A stretch of DNA of 10,069 bases from NCBI GenBank assembly GCA_003024985.2, contig PXIH01S0008348.1; one strand, 5' to 3'. The position numbers and the translations under genes were made by a program. Position 1 is the first letter of the stretch; each line of letters opens with the position of its first letter. The DNA comes from Euperipatoides rowelli (Eukaryota > Onychophora > Udeonychophora > Euonychophora > Peripatopsidae). Of the stretch, positions 1-7,119 are shown in pieces. The notes under the pieces are model-generated. The model was not told the DNA's origin. It worked only from the letters and a program-made list of their open reading frames with translations, and made no database searches.

Positions 1-82
1 TAAATGTAATTTAGAAATTCAGCTGAATAGCCATTATCCATAAGTGTTTTAATCAAAAGATTCAAATTAAAAATGATATCAT

Positions 83-93
83 CCCCCCCCCCC
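83..93 (+). repeat. C11 homopolymer run
   Basis: Eleven consecutive C residues interrupt AT-rich DNA. Such a run is prone to length error in sequencing and to slippage, so any reading frame crossing it, including the minus-strand frame ending at 62, is unreliable. Confidence 0.9.
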
Positions 94-441
94 TTATTAC
101 AATGATTCTTAAAATTTGACTAATAAAGATGTTTTTAACTACATTTGTTGAAATGTTACTGTATTTATGTTGTAAGCTAATTATGTTAAATTTATAATCC
201 CTTCTTTTATCATATTTACTTATTGTTTTGTTAACTAAATCTATAATTAAATCCAGAAAAATTGATTTTTTATTATCAAGTCCTATAGTATGTGTACCCC
301 TCAAATCATTTCTCATGCCCCACTGTGGTGGCATTTATAGTATGTTATGCTGTTATATAACTTTGGGCGTTGTTCTTGAGATGTATGGCTATATATAAAT
401 ATAATTTTAGTGCTCTATTTGTCCCCCTTATGTAATTAAAT

Positions 442-482
442 TGGTCATGACCAGAATATTTAAAATTGGGGCCCCAGAATAT
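442..482. repeat. Two adjacent perfect palindromes with a short direct repeat
   Basis: TGGTCATGACCA (442-453) is a perfect 12-bp palindrome and TGGGGCCCCA (467-476) is a perfect 10-bp palindrome 13 bp further on. CCAGAATAT follows from the 3' end of each (451-459 and 474-482), so each palindrome is followed by the same 9-bp direct repeat. The GC-rich second palindrome stands out in AT-rich surroundings. These could be protein-binding sites or remnants of a small element. Nothing in the sequence decides between them. Confidence 0.6.
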
Positions 483-514
483 AATCATATACCAAGATAA
501 AAAGTTATTTTCAC

Positions 515-1320
515 TTGCAGTTATTATTGGCTGATGTTACTGTTACCTCCCTTCTGTTTGACACTTTATTAGGAACAAATATTGTTTGTAAAGAATATTT
601 CGAGCTCGGTGGACAGTTTGTGCTAGCTAATTCTGACTGGATGAAATGGATAGTAAACATTAATAAAGGATCAACACTTACAGTTTCTCGGATTCAATGT
701 AATTTCTCTGCTTGATTTTCTTTACCAGTTGATTTCCTTTTATCATGTCAGTATTGTAATAATGGTGGTCGGCGTTTCTGTGCGATGTATCCAATTCTAG
801 ATTCACACAAATAAGTCAGGATTGAAGAATATTGACTTTTTTTTCCTTCTTGATTTTCTGCTGATTATAGAAATCAATGCTTTTCTCGAGCTGCTCTCTT
901 TTTGGCCGAAAAAGATGTTTTAATCAGGCGAGGGGCTCACATTTCTTCATCAATTGAATTTCACACCTCCATTCTGTGATGGTCAGATAGCAACTGATTT
1001 TTTCCTGTCCTATCTTCAATTATATTGGTTAATTATTTCACCATAATGCCTTCAGGGCATTTCCCTTCTGGAAATTTCATTATTTAAAGGTCTCTAGGTA
1101 AAGTCCCTTTTTAGATCTTCCTTTTGGTCAGCAGTTGTCCTGGTAACAGTTTACACATAGGCTAGGCATTATGGTGACTTATTGATTTAGTCCAAATATA
1201 TGAAAAAATGTTCCTATTTTGTTTAGCATTACACATATTTTGTAATGACTAAATTTTATCTTCTTGGATTTACACAATAATTATTTGTTTGCAATAATAA
1301 AAAATATATACTAATCGTAT
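515..1320. other. Less AT-rich unassigned stretch with a weak exon-like segment
   Basis: From about 515 to 1160 the sequence is visibly less AT-rich than its surroundings. A splice-acceptor-like TTTTCACTTGCAG ends at 520 and is followed by an open frame to the TGA at 713-715 (64 codons after the acceptor). The frame contains plausible mixed residues such as DWMKWIVNINKGSTL, but I do not recognise it and found no good donor site that would extend it. A small hairpin-like AATGCC/GGCATT lies near 1045-1060. The segment could be an old retroposon, a decayed exon or chance. No function is assigned. Confidence 0.35.
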
Positions 1321-1366
1321 TTGAAAAATAAAATAAATCATTATATTATGATTATAATGTACAGTG

Positions 1367-1401
1367 TATTATACTGTATAATTATACCGTACAGTATAAT
1401 A
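1367..1401. repeat. 11-bp perfect inverted repeat
   Basis: TATTATACTGT (1367-1377) is matched by its exact reverse complement ACAGTATAATA (1391-1401) across a 13-nt spacer. The upstream ATAATGTACAGTGTATTAT is itself nearly palindromic, so the local sequence can fold in more than one way. There is no terminator or transposon context to give it a role. Confidence 0.7.
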
Positions 1402-1698
1402 ATTGGTTTAACAATATTTTACATTTTGTTAACACTTTCAGGACTGCTCATTTTTAAGTGGAAAATCCCTGTGGCCTACCACTTTTCAGGGTTTAGTAAA
1501 ATTGACACTAATTGTTCCATTTATAATTTAAGGTTTGTGGTATTATTACTTCTTTTTTTTTCTTCTTTTGGCCAACCATTGTTTACATATTCATGTATTT
1601 TTCTGAATATGGGGTCTTTCTGTGTTTCTACAGTAATATCCTCACAGGACCAAAGAAAGCTTTGAATTTGTTTAATGGCTATAATATTGTCTATTTAT

Positions 1699-1734
1699 AT
1701 GTCTTCCGATTGTTTTTCATACACAGGAAGACAT
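1699..1734. repeat. 9-bp perfect inverted repeat
   Basis: ATGTCTTCC (1699-1707) pairs exactly with GGAAGACAT (1726-1734) across an 18-nt spacer. Pairing stops cleanly on both sides. No surrounding element is evident, so this may be a simple cruciform-capable sequence. Confidence 0.65.
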
Positions 1735-1876
1735 TTTGCTTTCATGGTTCTCTTAATCCAGCCCTTACTTAAAAATTCCCTTTTATAAAATTCTTAGTAC
1801 ATGGGCAAGCAAATTTTACCACCCAGTAAAGTCAATAATTTTGGAATTCAACTCACCGTCCCATCCTCATTCCTAA

Positions 1877-1894
1877 CCCTACCCTCACCCACCC
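1877..1894 (-). other. Canonical G-quadruplex motif, i-motif on the plus strand
   Basis: The plus strand reads CCCTACCCTCACCCACCC, so the minus strand has four GGG runs with loops of 1, 3 and 2 nt, fitting the usual G3N1-7 rule. It sits inside a C-rich, G-poor stretch (about 1851-1905), which is unusual in this AT-rich window. Folding and any regulatory role are inferred from the pattern only. Confidence 0.7.
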
Positions 1895-2310
1895 ACCTTC
1901 CTCTGGTGCCAAATTTAAAAAATTAAATATTTTTTAAAAAATGTANTTAAGCTTTATGGCCCAACATAATAATTTTTATTATTATTATGTTTCTCCATAG
2001 AGGGAGACGAACAGATTTTATTTACAAATCATATTACATTCTTTTAACTTTATACAAACTTTTTTAGTTCTGAAAGGTGCCACCTGTGGTCATCCATTGT
2101 AACCAAAACTATATGGATTTCTCAACTAAACAACTTTAACGAGTTGTTCTGTAAGCAGAAAATCCCTCATAATCAACGACAATGGAAAATTGAAATGGTT
2201 CAACTACCTCACCGGAGTTTCTGTCAAGGAGTTTGTGGCTGTGCTCGTTATTCATGATCATCGATTTTTTAAAATAAAAATTTATATATTATTAATAAAA
2301 TAAAAGCAAT
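1895..2310. other. Unassigned stretch, weak open frame 2130-2303
   Basis: The segment around 2080-2270 is less AT-rich than its flanks. One plus-strand frame is open from 2130 to the TAA at 2301-2303 without an ATG start, and includes KSLIINDNGKLKWFNYLTG followed by VSVKEFVAVLVIHDHRF. It looks somewhat protein-like, but I do not recognise it and no splice sites are convincing. AGGTGCCACCT near 2079 is a small hairpin. The rest is low-complexity A/T, including an ATT run near 1974-1988. Confidence 0.35.
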
Positions 2311-2339
2311 TACAGTAATTGTTCGAACAGCAATGCTTT

Positions 2340-2467
2340 GCTTTGCTAATACAACCTTTCACTAATATGCCATTTTGAGAATATGGTGTTTTGATAATAT
2401 GGCACTTTGCTAATATGGCACTTTACTAATACAGCGCTTCACTAATACAGCACTTCACTTATATGTT
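2340..2467 (+). repeat. Eight tandem copies of a 16-bp subterminal repeat
   Basis: Eight consecutive 16-bp units start at 2340, 2356, 2372, 2388, 2404, 2420, 2436 and 2452, with a consensus close to ACTTYRCTAATAYGGC. There are no gaps between units, and divergence is mostly single substitutions. The reverse complement of the element's right end contains CACTAATATGGCG, the same motif, so the array arose by amplification of a subterminal sequence of the Tigger-like element. Known Tigger 5' ends also carry short repeated TTATTGCGCTTCGC-type motifs, which are plausible transposase-binding sites. Here they have expanded. Confidence 0.8.
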
Positions 2468-2718
2468 CTCTCATTTTCAATTAATACATTATTTTCATTT
2501 TTTTTTCAGCATAAATATTAATATTGTCATTTTTATTATTCAGTACAAGTTTTTTATTACATTTTGCATCAATTTTACCAAATAATGCCATTGCACATTT
2601 AATACAGTGCATGATAGTTTACTGTAAACGTGTTTTAAGACTTTTATCGGTACTGAAAAAATAAAAAATATGTCTGTGATTCATTTTTCAGTGATATTCA
2701 TTTTAAGGTAATATTTGC

Positions 2719-2772
2719 TTTATTATGGCGGTGGTCTGGAACCTAACCCGCCATATTAGTGAGGTATATCTG
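2719..2772 (-). repeat. Right terminal repeat of the Tigger-like element
   Basis: This is the most conserved part of the element and the basis for the family call. It runs from CTTTATTATGGCGG through GGTCTGGAACC to the terminal ATCTG followed by TA. On the minus strand it reads CAGATATACCTC, then GCGGGTT, then GGTTCCAGACCACCGC. Confidence 0.75.
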
Positions 2773-2774
2773 TA

Positions 2775-3142
2775 ATTATAAATTATGGATAAATAATGTA
2801 ATTTTTTAGTATGTTATTGACTTGAATTTTATTGTTTTAGTTTTTATTATTTATCATTTTTATTTTTGTAAATAAATTAATTGTAGCCTATAGTAAAATA
2901 AAAAAAATTATAACATTTTAAATCAAACCTCCATTATTATGGAAATATTAAAAGATTGTATTTAGTACCATATATTTAACCCACAAATCTTTGGATGTAC
3001 CCTGATGAATAACTGCACAATTAGAAAACTTAAAACACCATATGATGGGCAAACTGAACTTTGCCATGCCAAAAAATTATTGACCTTAGTCTAATGCATA
3101 CATCTGCCAAGCTTAGAAAATATATTACAATATTAGCAATTA
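2775..3142. other. AT-rich non-coding spacer
   Basis: This is simple A/T-rich DNA between the Tigger-like element and the 144-bp array. I see runs of A and T and scattered AATAAA words that are uninformative at this composition. There is no gene, no clear repeat and no recognised element. Confidence 0.5.
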
Positions 3143-3759
3143 GAAGCCATCCAGTGACTACAGATAAGTTTTAAAAATGTATCTCAGACTGTTCCGTAGT
3201 AATTAGAGGTCCATAGTTTGCTATACAGTTGGTCAACAAATTTTGGAGCTCCTTTGGATTAAACAGTTTTTAATATACTATTGAAAGAAGCCACCCAGTG
3301 ACTACAAATAAGTTTTAAAAATGTACCTCATATAGTTTCTGGAGTAATTGGAGCTCCATAGTTTTCTATACCGTTGGTCATCAAACTTTGGAGCTCCTTT
3401 GAGTTAAACAGTTTATAATATACTAATGAAAGAAGCCACCCAGTAATTACAAATAAGTTTTAAAAATGTACCTCAGACTGTTTCTGGAATAATTTGAGCT
3501 CCAGAGTTTGCTATACAGTTGGTCATCAAACTTTGGAGCTCCTTTGGGTTAAACAGTTCATAATCTACTAGTGAAAGAAGTCACTTTGTGGCTACAAATA
3601 AGTTTTAAAAATGTATCTCAGGTTGTTTCTGGAGTGATTGAACAGCAAACTTCAGAGCTCCTTTAGGATAAACAGTCTATAATATACTAGTGAAAGATGC
3701 CATCCAGTGACTACAAATAAGTTTTAAAAATGTATCCCAGACTATTTCTGGACTAATTT

Positions 3760-3805
3760 GAGCTCCAGAGTTTGCTATACAGTTGATCAGCAAACTTTGG
3801 AGCTC
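3760..3805 (+). repeat. 17-bp inverted repeat within satellite unit 5
   Basis: GAGCTCCAGAGTTTGCT (3760-3776) faces AGCAAACTTTGGAGCTC (3789-3805) across a 12-nt spacer. As RNA all 17 positions would pair, with a single G-U wobble. The same structure recurs in the other units, with two to four mismatches where arms have decayed. An upstream CTGGA(G) word in most units can pair alternatively with the CTCCAG of the left arm. Confidence 0.85.
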
Positions 3806-4190
3806 CTTTGGGTTAAACAGTTGATAATATACTAGTGAAAAGCCACTCAGTGGCTACAAATAAGTTTTAAAAATGTATCACAGACTGTTTCTGGAGTAAT
3901 TCTAGCTCCAGAGTTTGCTATACATAGGTGAGCAAACTTTCTAGCTCTTTTGGGTTAAACAGTTTATAATATACTAGTGAAAGAAGTCACTCAGTGACTA
4001 CAAATAATTTTTATTAATGTATCTCAGGTTGTTTCTGGAGTGANTGGAGTCCAGAGTTTGCTATACAGTTGAACAGCAAACTTTGGAGCTCCTTAGGGTT
4101 AAACAGTTTATAATATACTAGTGAAAGAAGTCACTCAGTGGCTACAAATAAGTTTTAAAAATGTATCTCAGGCTGTTTCTAGAGTAATTT

Positions 4191-4236
4191 GAGCTCCAGA
4201 GTTTGCTATACAGTTGATCAGCAAACTTTGGAGCTC
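4191..4236 (+). repeat. 17-bp inverted repeat within satellite unit 8
   Basis: The arms at 4191-4207 and 4220-4236 and the 12-nt spacer are identical to those in unit 5, three units upstream. This fits a three-unit higher-order pattern in the array. Confidence 0.85.
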
Positions 4237-4360
4237 CTTTGGATTAAACAGTTTATAATGTACTAATGACACTCCAGTGGCTACAAATAAGTTTAAAAAA
4301 TGTATCTGACTGCTTTCTGGAGTCATTGTAGCTCCAGTGTTTGCTATATATAGCAAGCCA

Positions 4361-5289
4361 TTAATCTTTTATAAAATCACCACATCACAGTGTAGGTCAT
4401 AAGAAGACCAAATGGCATCAGTCGATCTGATTTATTTAGGCTTTTATTTAAATCAAACATCATTATGCTAGGATGAATGGTTGAGAAGTATCCAATGTTA
4501 ACAATATACAGATACTTCTGCTCTTTTATTATAAAGATTAATTTTATATTCCACAGATGGCGTTCAAGTATTATGGGAGTGATTAACTGGAAAGTTCTGG
4601 AGCTTAATTAAATAAGCTAGATTAAGATTTTTGCTAATAGCTCATTAGCATTAATTGTTATAGATATTAGTCTAAAAGATTTTTAATTTCTTTTTCTTTT
4701 GTTTTTAAATTTGAACTGTTGATTATAGCCTATACACCTACATTTCAAGTGTATACCATTTTCTAAAGATACTGTGTCCAATTTATATTTTATCTTAACT
4801 TCTTGTAAATAATTTGAGATTTTCAATAAAAATCAGATAAGGGTGATATAAAAGTTTTTGTCTGTCTTTGTTTTTGAGGAAATCTCAGTTGATTCTGTAG
4901 ATGTTTTGGCTTTGACAAAGAATAGAAGGAAGTAGGAAGTAGAATCATGGAATGCTATAAATTGAAACAATTCACCTGATGAGGCAGGTATTTTAAACTT
5001 CCTTTTCCTAGGCAAAAATAAAAACAATAAAATACAATTAAAATGTATTAAGTTACTTAATACTTTATAAGAAGTATAATTAAAAAAAAAAAAAACCCGA
5101 AGCGAAAATTAAACGTCCTATATATTTTTTAATGTTTATTTAAAATATATTTTGTCATTAAATGTTTCTTCTCCAGTGGCCAGTTTTATTACTATTATTT
5201 TTATTATTATACGAGTTTATTGTCAACTAGAAACAATTATTTTAATTTTAATTTAATCTTGTATCCTTAGCCCAAAATGGATATACAGT
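4361..5289. other. AT-rich non-coding stretch
   Basis: I found no supportable gene. Small hairpin-capable sequences include GCTAAT/ATTAGC at 4633-4649 and the palindrome at 5045-5063. An A14 run lies at 5082-5095. It could be the tail of an old retroposed copy, but no recognisable body or target-site duplication was found upstream. The minus-strand frame 5027-4833 is Phe/Ser/Lys-rich and unconvincing. Confidence 0.5.
5045..5063. repeat. 19-bp palindrome with a one-base centre
   Basis: GTATTAAGT (5045-5053) and ACTTAATAC (5055-5063) are exact reverse complements around a single T. ATACTT/AAGTAT immediately downstream forms a second, overlapping inverted repeat, so about 35 bp can fold in competing ways just before the A14 run. 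Confidence 0.65.
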
Positions 5290-5940
5290 AGGTTACAATA
5301 GCAAATTACATATGTTTGAAAATTACAATATAAACACTAATTGATTCATTACATGAAATAAAAAATATAAATTTCCATAAATTTTTATTCCAAAAAATAT
5401 CCATAGCCAAAATTCAATCACTTTTGCTACACTCCAGATCATTTCCCAAAAATGTCAATAAATGCACCATTCCAATAAGTATATTCAGTAGCTTATGTAA
5501 CAATCCACTAATGAGCTGGAACCGAAGTCTATATTCAATGTAGAAAACAAACAACGAATTCCTAGGCACCAGTCAAAATAATATTAAATCTTAAAGGAAC
5601 AAAAATTCAGTCAGTTAAAGTCCCTAGTGCTCCTCATTAAAAAAATGAATGAAGAAATAAACATCAAAAAGGAAAAAGTTACTACAACATCTGTGAATCA
5701 AGGAACTCATTACCAATGCACAACACTAATGGGCATAAACAGCAGAAAACTACTTACATTAATAATTCAATAATCCAATAAGTTTTCCGCAATTGATTGT
5801 CCAAAGATCCAAGCACCAAGAAATTGGTTGAGACAACAAAAGAAAACTTATAAAAATAAATAAGAAATAGAAAACTAAAAGAAAAACTATATACAAAAAA
5901 GCAGCCAGCAAAGGTACTACATCTGTGTATTAGCAATCTG
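5290..5940. other. Strand-asymmetric A-rich stretch, unassigned
   Basis: The plus strand here is A- and C-rich and T-poor compared with its neighbours, mostly between 5360 and 5930. Such asymmetry is seen in transcribed or retroposed DNA but is not specific. A minus-strand frame (5936 down to 5754) ends in LDNQLRKTYWIIELLM followed by a stop in a sequence containing GTAAGT, which resembles a donor site. The upstream half of the frame is Phe/Ser-rich and low in complexity. I assign no gene. Confidence 0.4.
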
Positions 5941-6655
5941 TTTAAGTAATTGGGTTGTGATTTTTGATACCAAAGTTGGCATTTATTACATTTTATATCT
6001 TGTTCTTAATGATATTAATTTGTTTTGCATATATATCATAAGCAAATGACTAGGATCAAATACTTCTGGTAATGTATTTTGCCTTATCTATTCTTTTGTA
6101 AATAGTTCTTTTTTTATTTATTTTAGTTAGTTATTATTTTCTTAGTTTATTATTTTCAAGTGTTAAGGTTGTATGACTTACCTCCTTCAAGATAGGACAA
6201 CTTTTAGACATTGGACTTATGCCCATGATTGTTATATCTATGGATTACATTTTTCAAGCATCTCGGCTTCAAATAGCCAAAAGTTCAGGGACTTCAAGAT
6301 AGTTATAATATTACCAACTCATAATTTCATATTGCTGCATCTCTAAAATTTAAACAGCAACTTGAAATTTATTCATTTATTCACAATACTGAAAACTAAA
6401 ATGATGGAGGTTTTTTTTCTTCTTCCGAATCGGAATAATGATGGAAGTTTGGCTAATGTGATTTAACACTCATATTAACATCGATCCTCTTTGGATTTCA
6501 TTTAANTTTTACAGAGTTGAATGGATTGCAAAACAAGATGTTTAACGTGAATATGCTGAATCATTGTTCAGGCCAGATGGTAGACGATGATGCTTCTTTA
6601 GACTATATGTTCCCAGATGTCTCACATTATGATAATTTACAGGGGATCTACTTAA
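5941..6655. other. Unassigned stretch, exon-like frame abutting the piggyBac-like element
   Basis: Mostly AT-rich DNA with a short palindrome TTCCGA-A-TCGGAA at 6423-6435. TTTTACAG at 6507-6514 resembles a splice acceptor. An ATG at 6517 opens a frame with mixed, protein-like composition (for example HCSGQMVDDDASLDYMFPDV). Beyond 6655 the frame continues only because the piggyBac-like terminal repeat happens to be open, so its last 29 or so codons belong to the transposon. I do not recognise the first 46 residues. It may be a decayed exon or chance. Confidence 0.35.
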
Positions 6656-6684
6656 CCCTAGAGTGCCCACTTGAAAATATTGAA

Positions 6685-6713
6685 CTTAAGTGCCCGCTTG
6701 TGTCTGTGAGACC
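6685..6713 (+). repeat. Subterminal repeat, left copy, of the piggyBac-like element
   Basis: CTTAAGTGCCCGCTTG, then TGTCTGTGAGACC. It lies 12 bp inside the left terminal repeat and repeats the GTGCCCGCTT word of the terminus itself. It is the direct counterpart of 7316-7344. Confidence 0.75.
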
Positions 6714-6844
6714 ATTTTCAGATAAATATGAAAAAAATTGAATTTAACGACTAGTAGAATACTAATGTTCATGATTCATTGTTTGTCATGGAATAACAAC
6801 ACAACTTAATAAAAAAAATATTTTGCAAATTTTAGAGAAACTAC

Positions 6845-6939
6845 AAAGAAAGGAAGGGAGAGGGAGGGGAGGGGGAGTGAGGGGAAGAGTGAAAATGGGA
6901 GGAGGGAGGCAGAAGGGGTGGGGAGGGAAAAAAGAGAGA
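6845..6939 (+). repeat. 95-nt G-rich homopurine tract with G-quadruplex motif
   Basis: Only five pyrimidines (6878, 6890, 6896, 6910, 6919) occur in 95 bases. At 6856-6875 GGG, GGG, GGGG and GGGGG are separated by AGA, A and A, a canonical G-quadruplex pattern on the plus strand. A second, near-canonical cluster lies at 6897-6927. The translated frames across it (plus strand 6823-7053, Gly/Arg/Lys-rich, and the minus-strand counterpart 6991-6806) are artefacts of this tract. Triplex or quadruplex folding is inferred. Confidence 0.85.
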
Positions 6940-7119
6940 CTGTGTTTCTGCAATTTTTTTTTGTTTTATAACTATGTATTGTTAGTTTCAATTTTTGTAG
7001 TTGTGTCTGTCTTATATTTGTATTTTATTTGTAAATTGACATTGTTTTCCTGATATATATAAGCCTTGTGCTTAAAGGGTTGAATATATTATTTTTTTTT
7101 GCTGTATATAATATTGTAT

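Larger units (their letters stand above)
1..514. other. AT-rich non-coding stretch
   Basis: I see no supportable gene here. A 90-codon open frame on the minus strand (334 down to 62) begins with ATG but is built largely of AT-rich codons (Ile, Asn, Lys). A rough estimate for DNA of this composition gives about one such frame by chance in a 10-kb window. The stretch holds a C11 run at 83-93 and two perfect palindromes at 442-476, listed separately. A pyrimidine tract followed by CAG at 505-520 resembles a splice acceptor but proves nothing alone. Confidence 0.5.
1321..1876. other. AT-rich stretch with several small inverted repeats
   Basis: I see no supportable gene. The open frame 1321-1665 lacks an ATG at its start (it begins TTG), and its translation is hydrophobic and Ile/Leu/Phe-rich because the DNA is T-rich on this strand. 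Two clear inverted repeats (1367-1401 and 1699-1734) are listed separately. Two interleaved short stems, AAGTGG/CCACTT and CCCTG/CAGGG, lie at 1456-1491. A pyrimidine tract lies around 1547-1569. Confidence 0.5.
2313..2772 (-). mobile_element. Tigger/pogo-like non-autonomous DNA transposon, about 460 bp
   Basis: The right end (2719-2772) contains GGTGGTCTGGAACC, then TAACCCGCCATATTAGTGAGG, then a terminal CTG next to TA. This closely follows the terminal inverted repeat of Tigger elements (pogo branch of Tc1/mariner), where GGTGGTCTGGAACCGAACCC and GAGGTATGCCTG occur in the same order. The left end begins CAG after TA (2311-2312), and TA also follows the right end (2773-2774), as expected for TA target duplication. 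The TTTTAAGACTTTTATCGG block near 2633-2650 also recalls internal Tigger-type sequence. No transposase frame is present, so it is a MITE-like deletion derivative. The right boundary is confident. The left boundary is moderate because its terminal similarity is weak. Strand is arbitrary. Confidence 0.75.
3143..4360 (+). repeat. Tandem satellite array, about 144-bp unit, 8.5 copies
   Basis: Units beginning with a GAAGCCAC-type motif start near 3143, 3287, 3432, 3577, 3696, 3839, 3983, 4127 and 4268, giving spacings of 144, 145, 145, 119, 143, 144, 144 and 141. The last unit stops partway. Each unit runs CAGTGACTACAAATAAG, TTTTAAAAATGTAYCTCAG, CTGTTTCTGGAGTAATT, then a GAGCTCC-headed inverted repeat, then TTTGGGTTAAACAG, TTTATAATATACTAGTGAAA and the next unit. 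Divergence is moderate (many single substitutions, few indels). The short fourth unit lacks about 26 bp, including the left arm of the hairpin. Neither end shows a transposon terminus. Translated frames inside it (for example 4356 down to 4168) are by-products of the repeat. A role as a satellite or as an internal repeat of a larger element is open. Confidence 0.93.

Noticed and set aside
62-334. 90-codon open frame on the minus strand
   Set aside because: Its length is near what chance gives for this composition over six frames of 10 kb, and it runs into a C11 homopolymer.
1321-1665. 114-codon open frame on the plus strand
   Set aside because: It starts at TTG, is dominated by Ile, Leu, Phe and Tyr as T-rich DNA dictates, and crosses inverted repeats. 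No motif is recognisable.
2319-2330. tRNA-like B box from GTTCGAAC
   Set aside because: No matching A box or cloverleaf, and it lies at the end of the Tigger-like element.
4168-4356. 62-codon minus-strand frame as a gene
   Set aside because: It lies wholly inside satellite units and reflects the repeat sequence, including the hairpin arms.
3143-4360. CRISPR array
   Set aside because: The repeats are about 144 bp and contiguous with no unique spacers, and the sequence is eukaryotic in character.
4975-5000. Hammerhead ribozyme core (CTGATGA at 4977)
   Set aside because: No GAAA and no second and third stems at the required positions. The CTGATGA at 3002 fails in the same way, and the satellite units lack the core.
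5754-5936. Minus-strand exon ending near GTAAGT
   Set aside because: The stop precedes a usable donor in frame, and the first half is low-complexity Phe/Ser sequence.
6656-6741. C-terminal part of the frame beginning at 6517 as coding sequence
   Set aside because: It is the terminal repeat of the piggyBac-like element read through by chance.
6823-7053. Gly/Arg-rich plus-strand frame and its minus-strand counterpart
   Set aside because: Both derive from the purine tract inside the piggyBac-like element.
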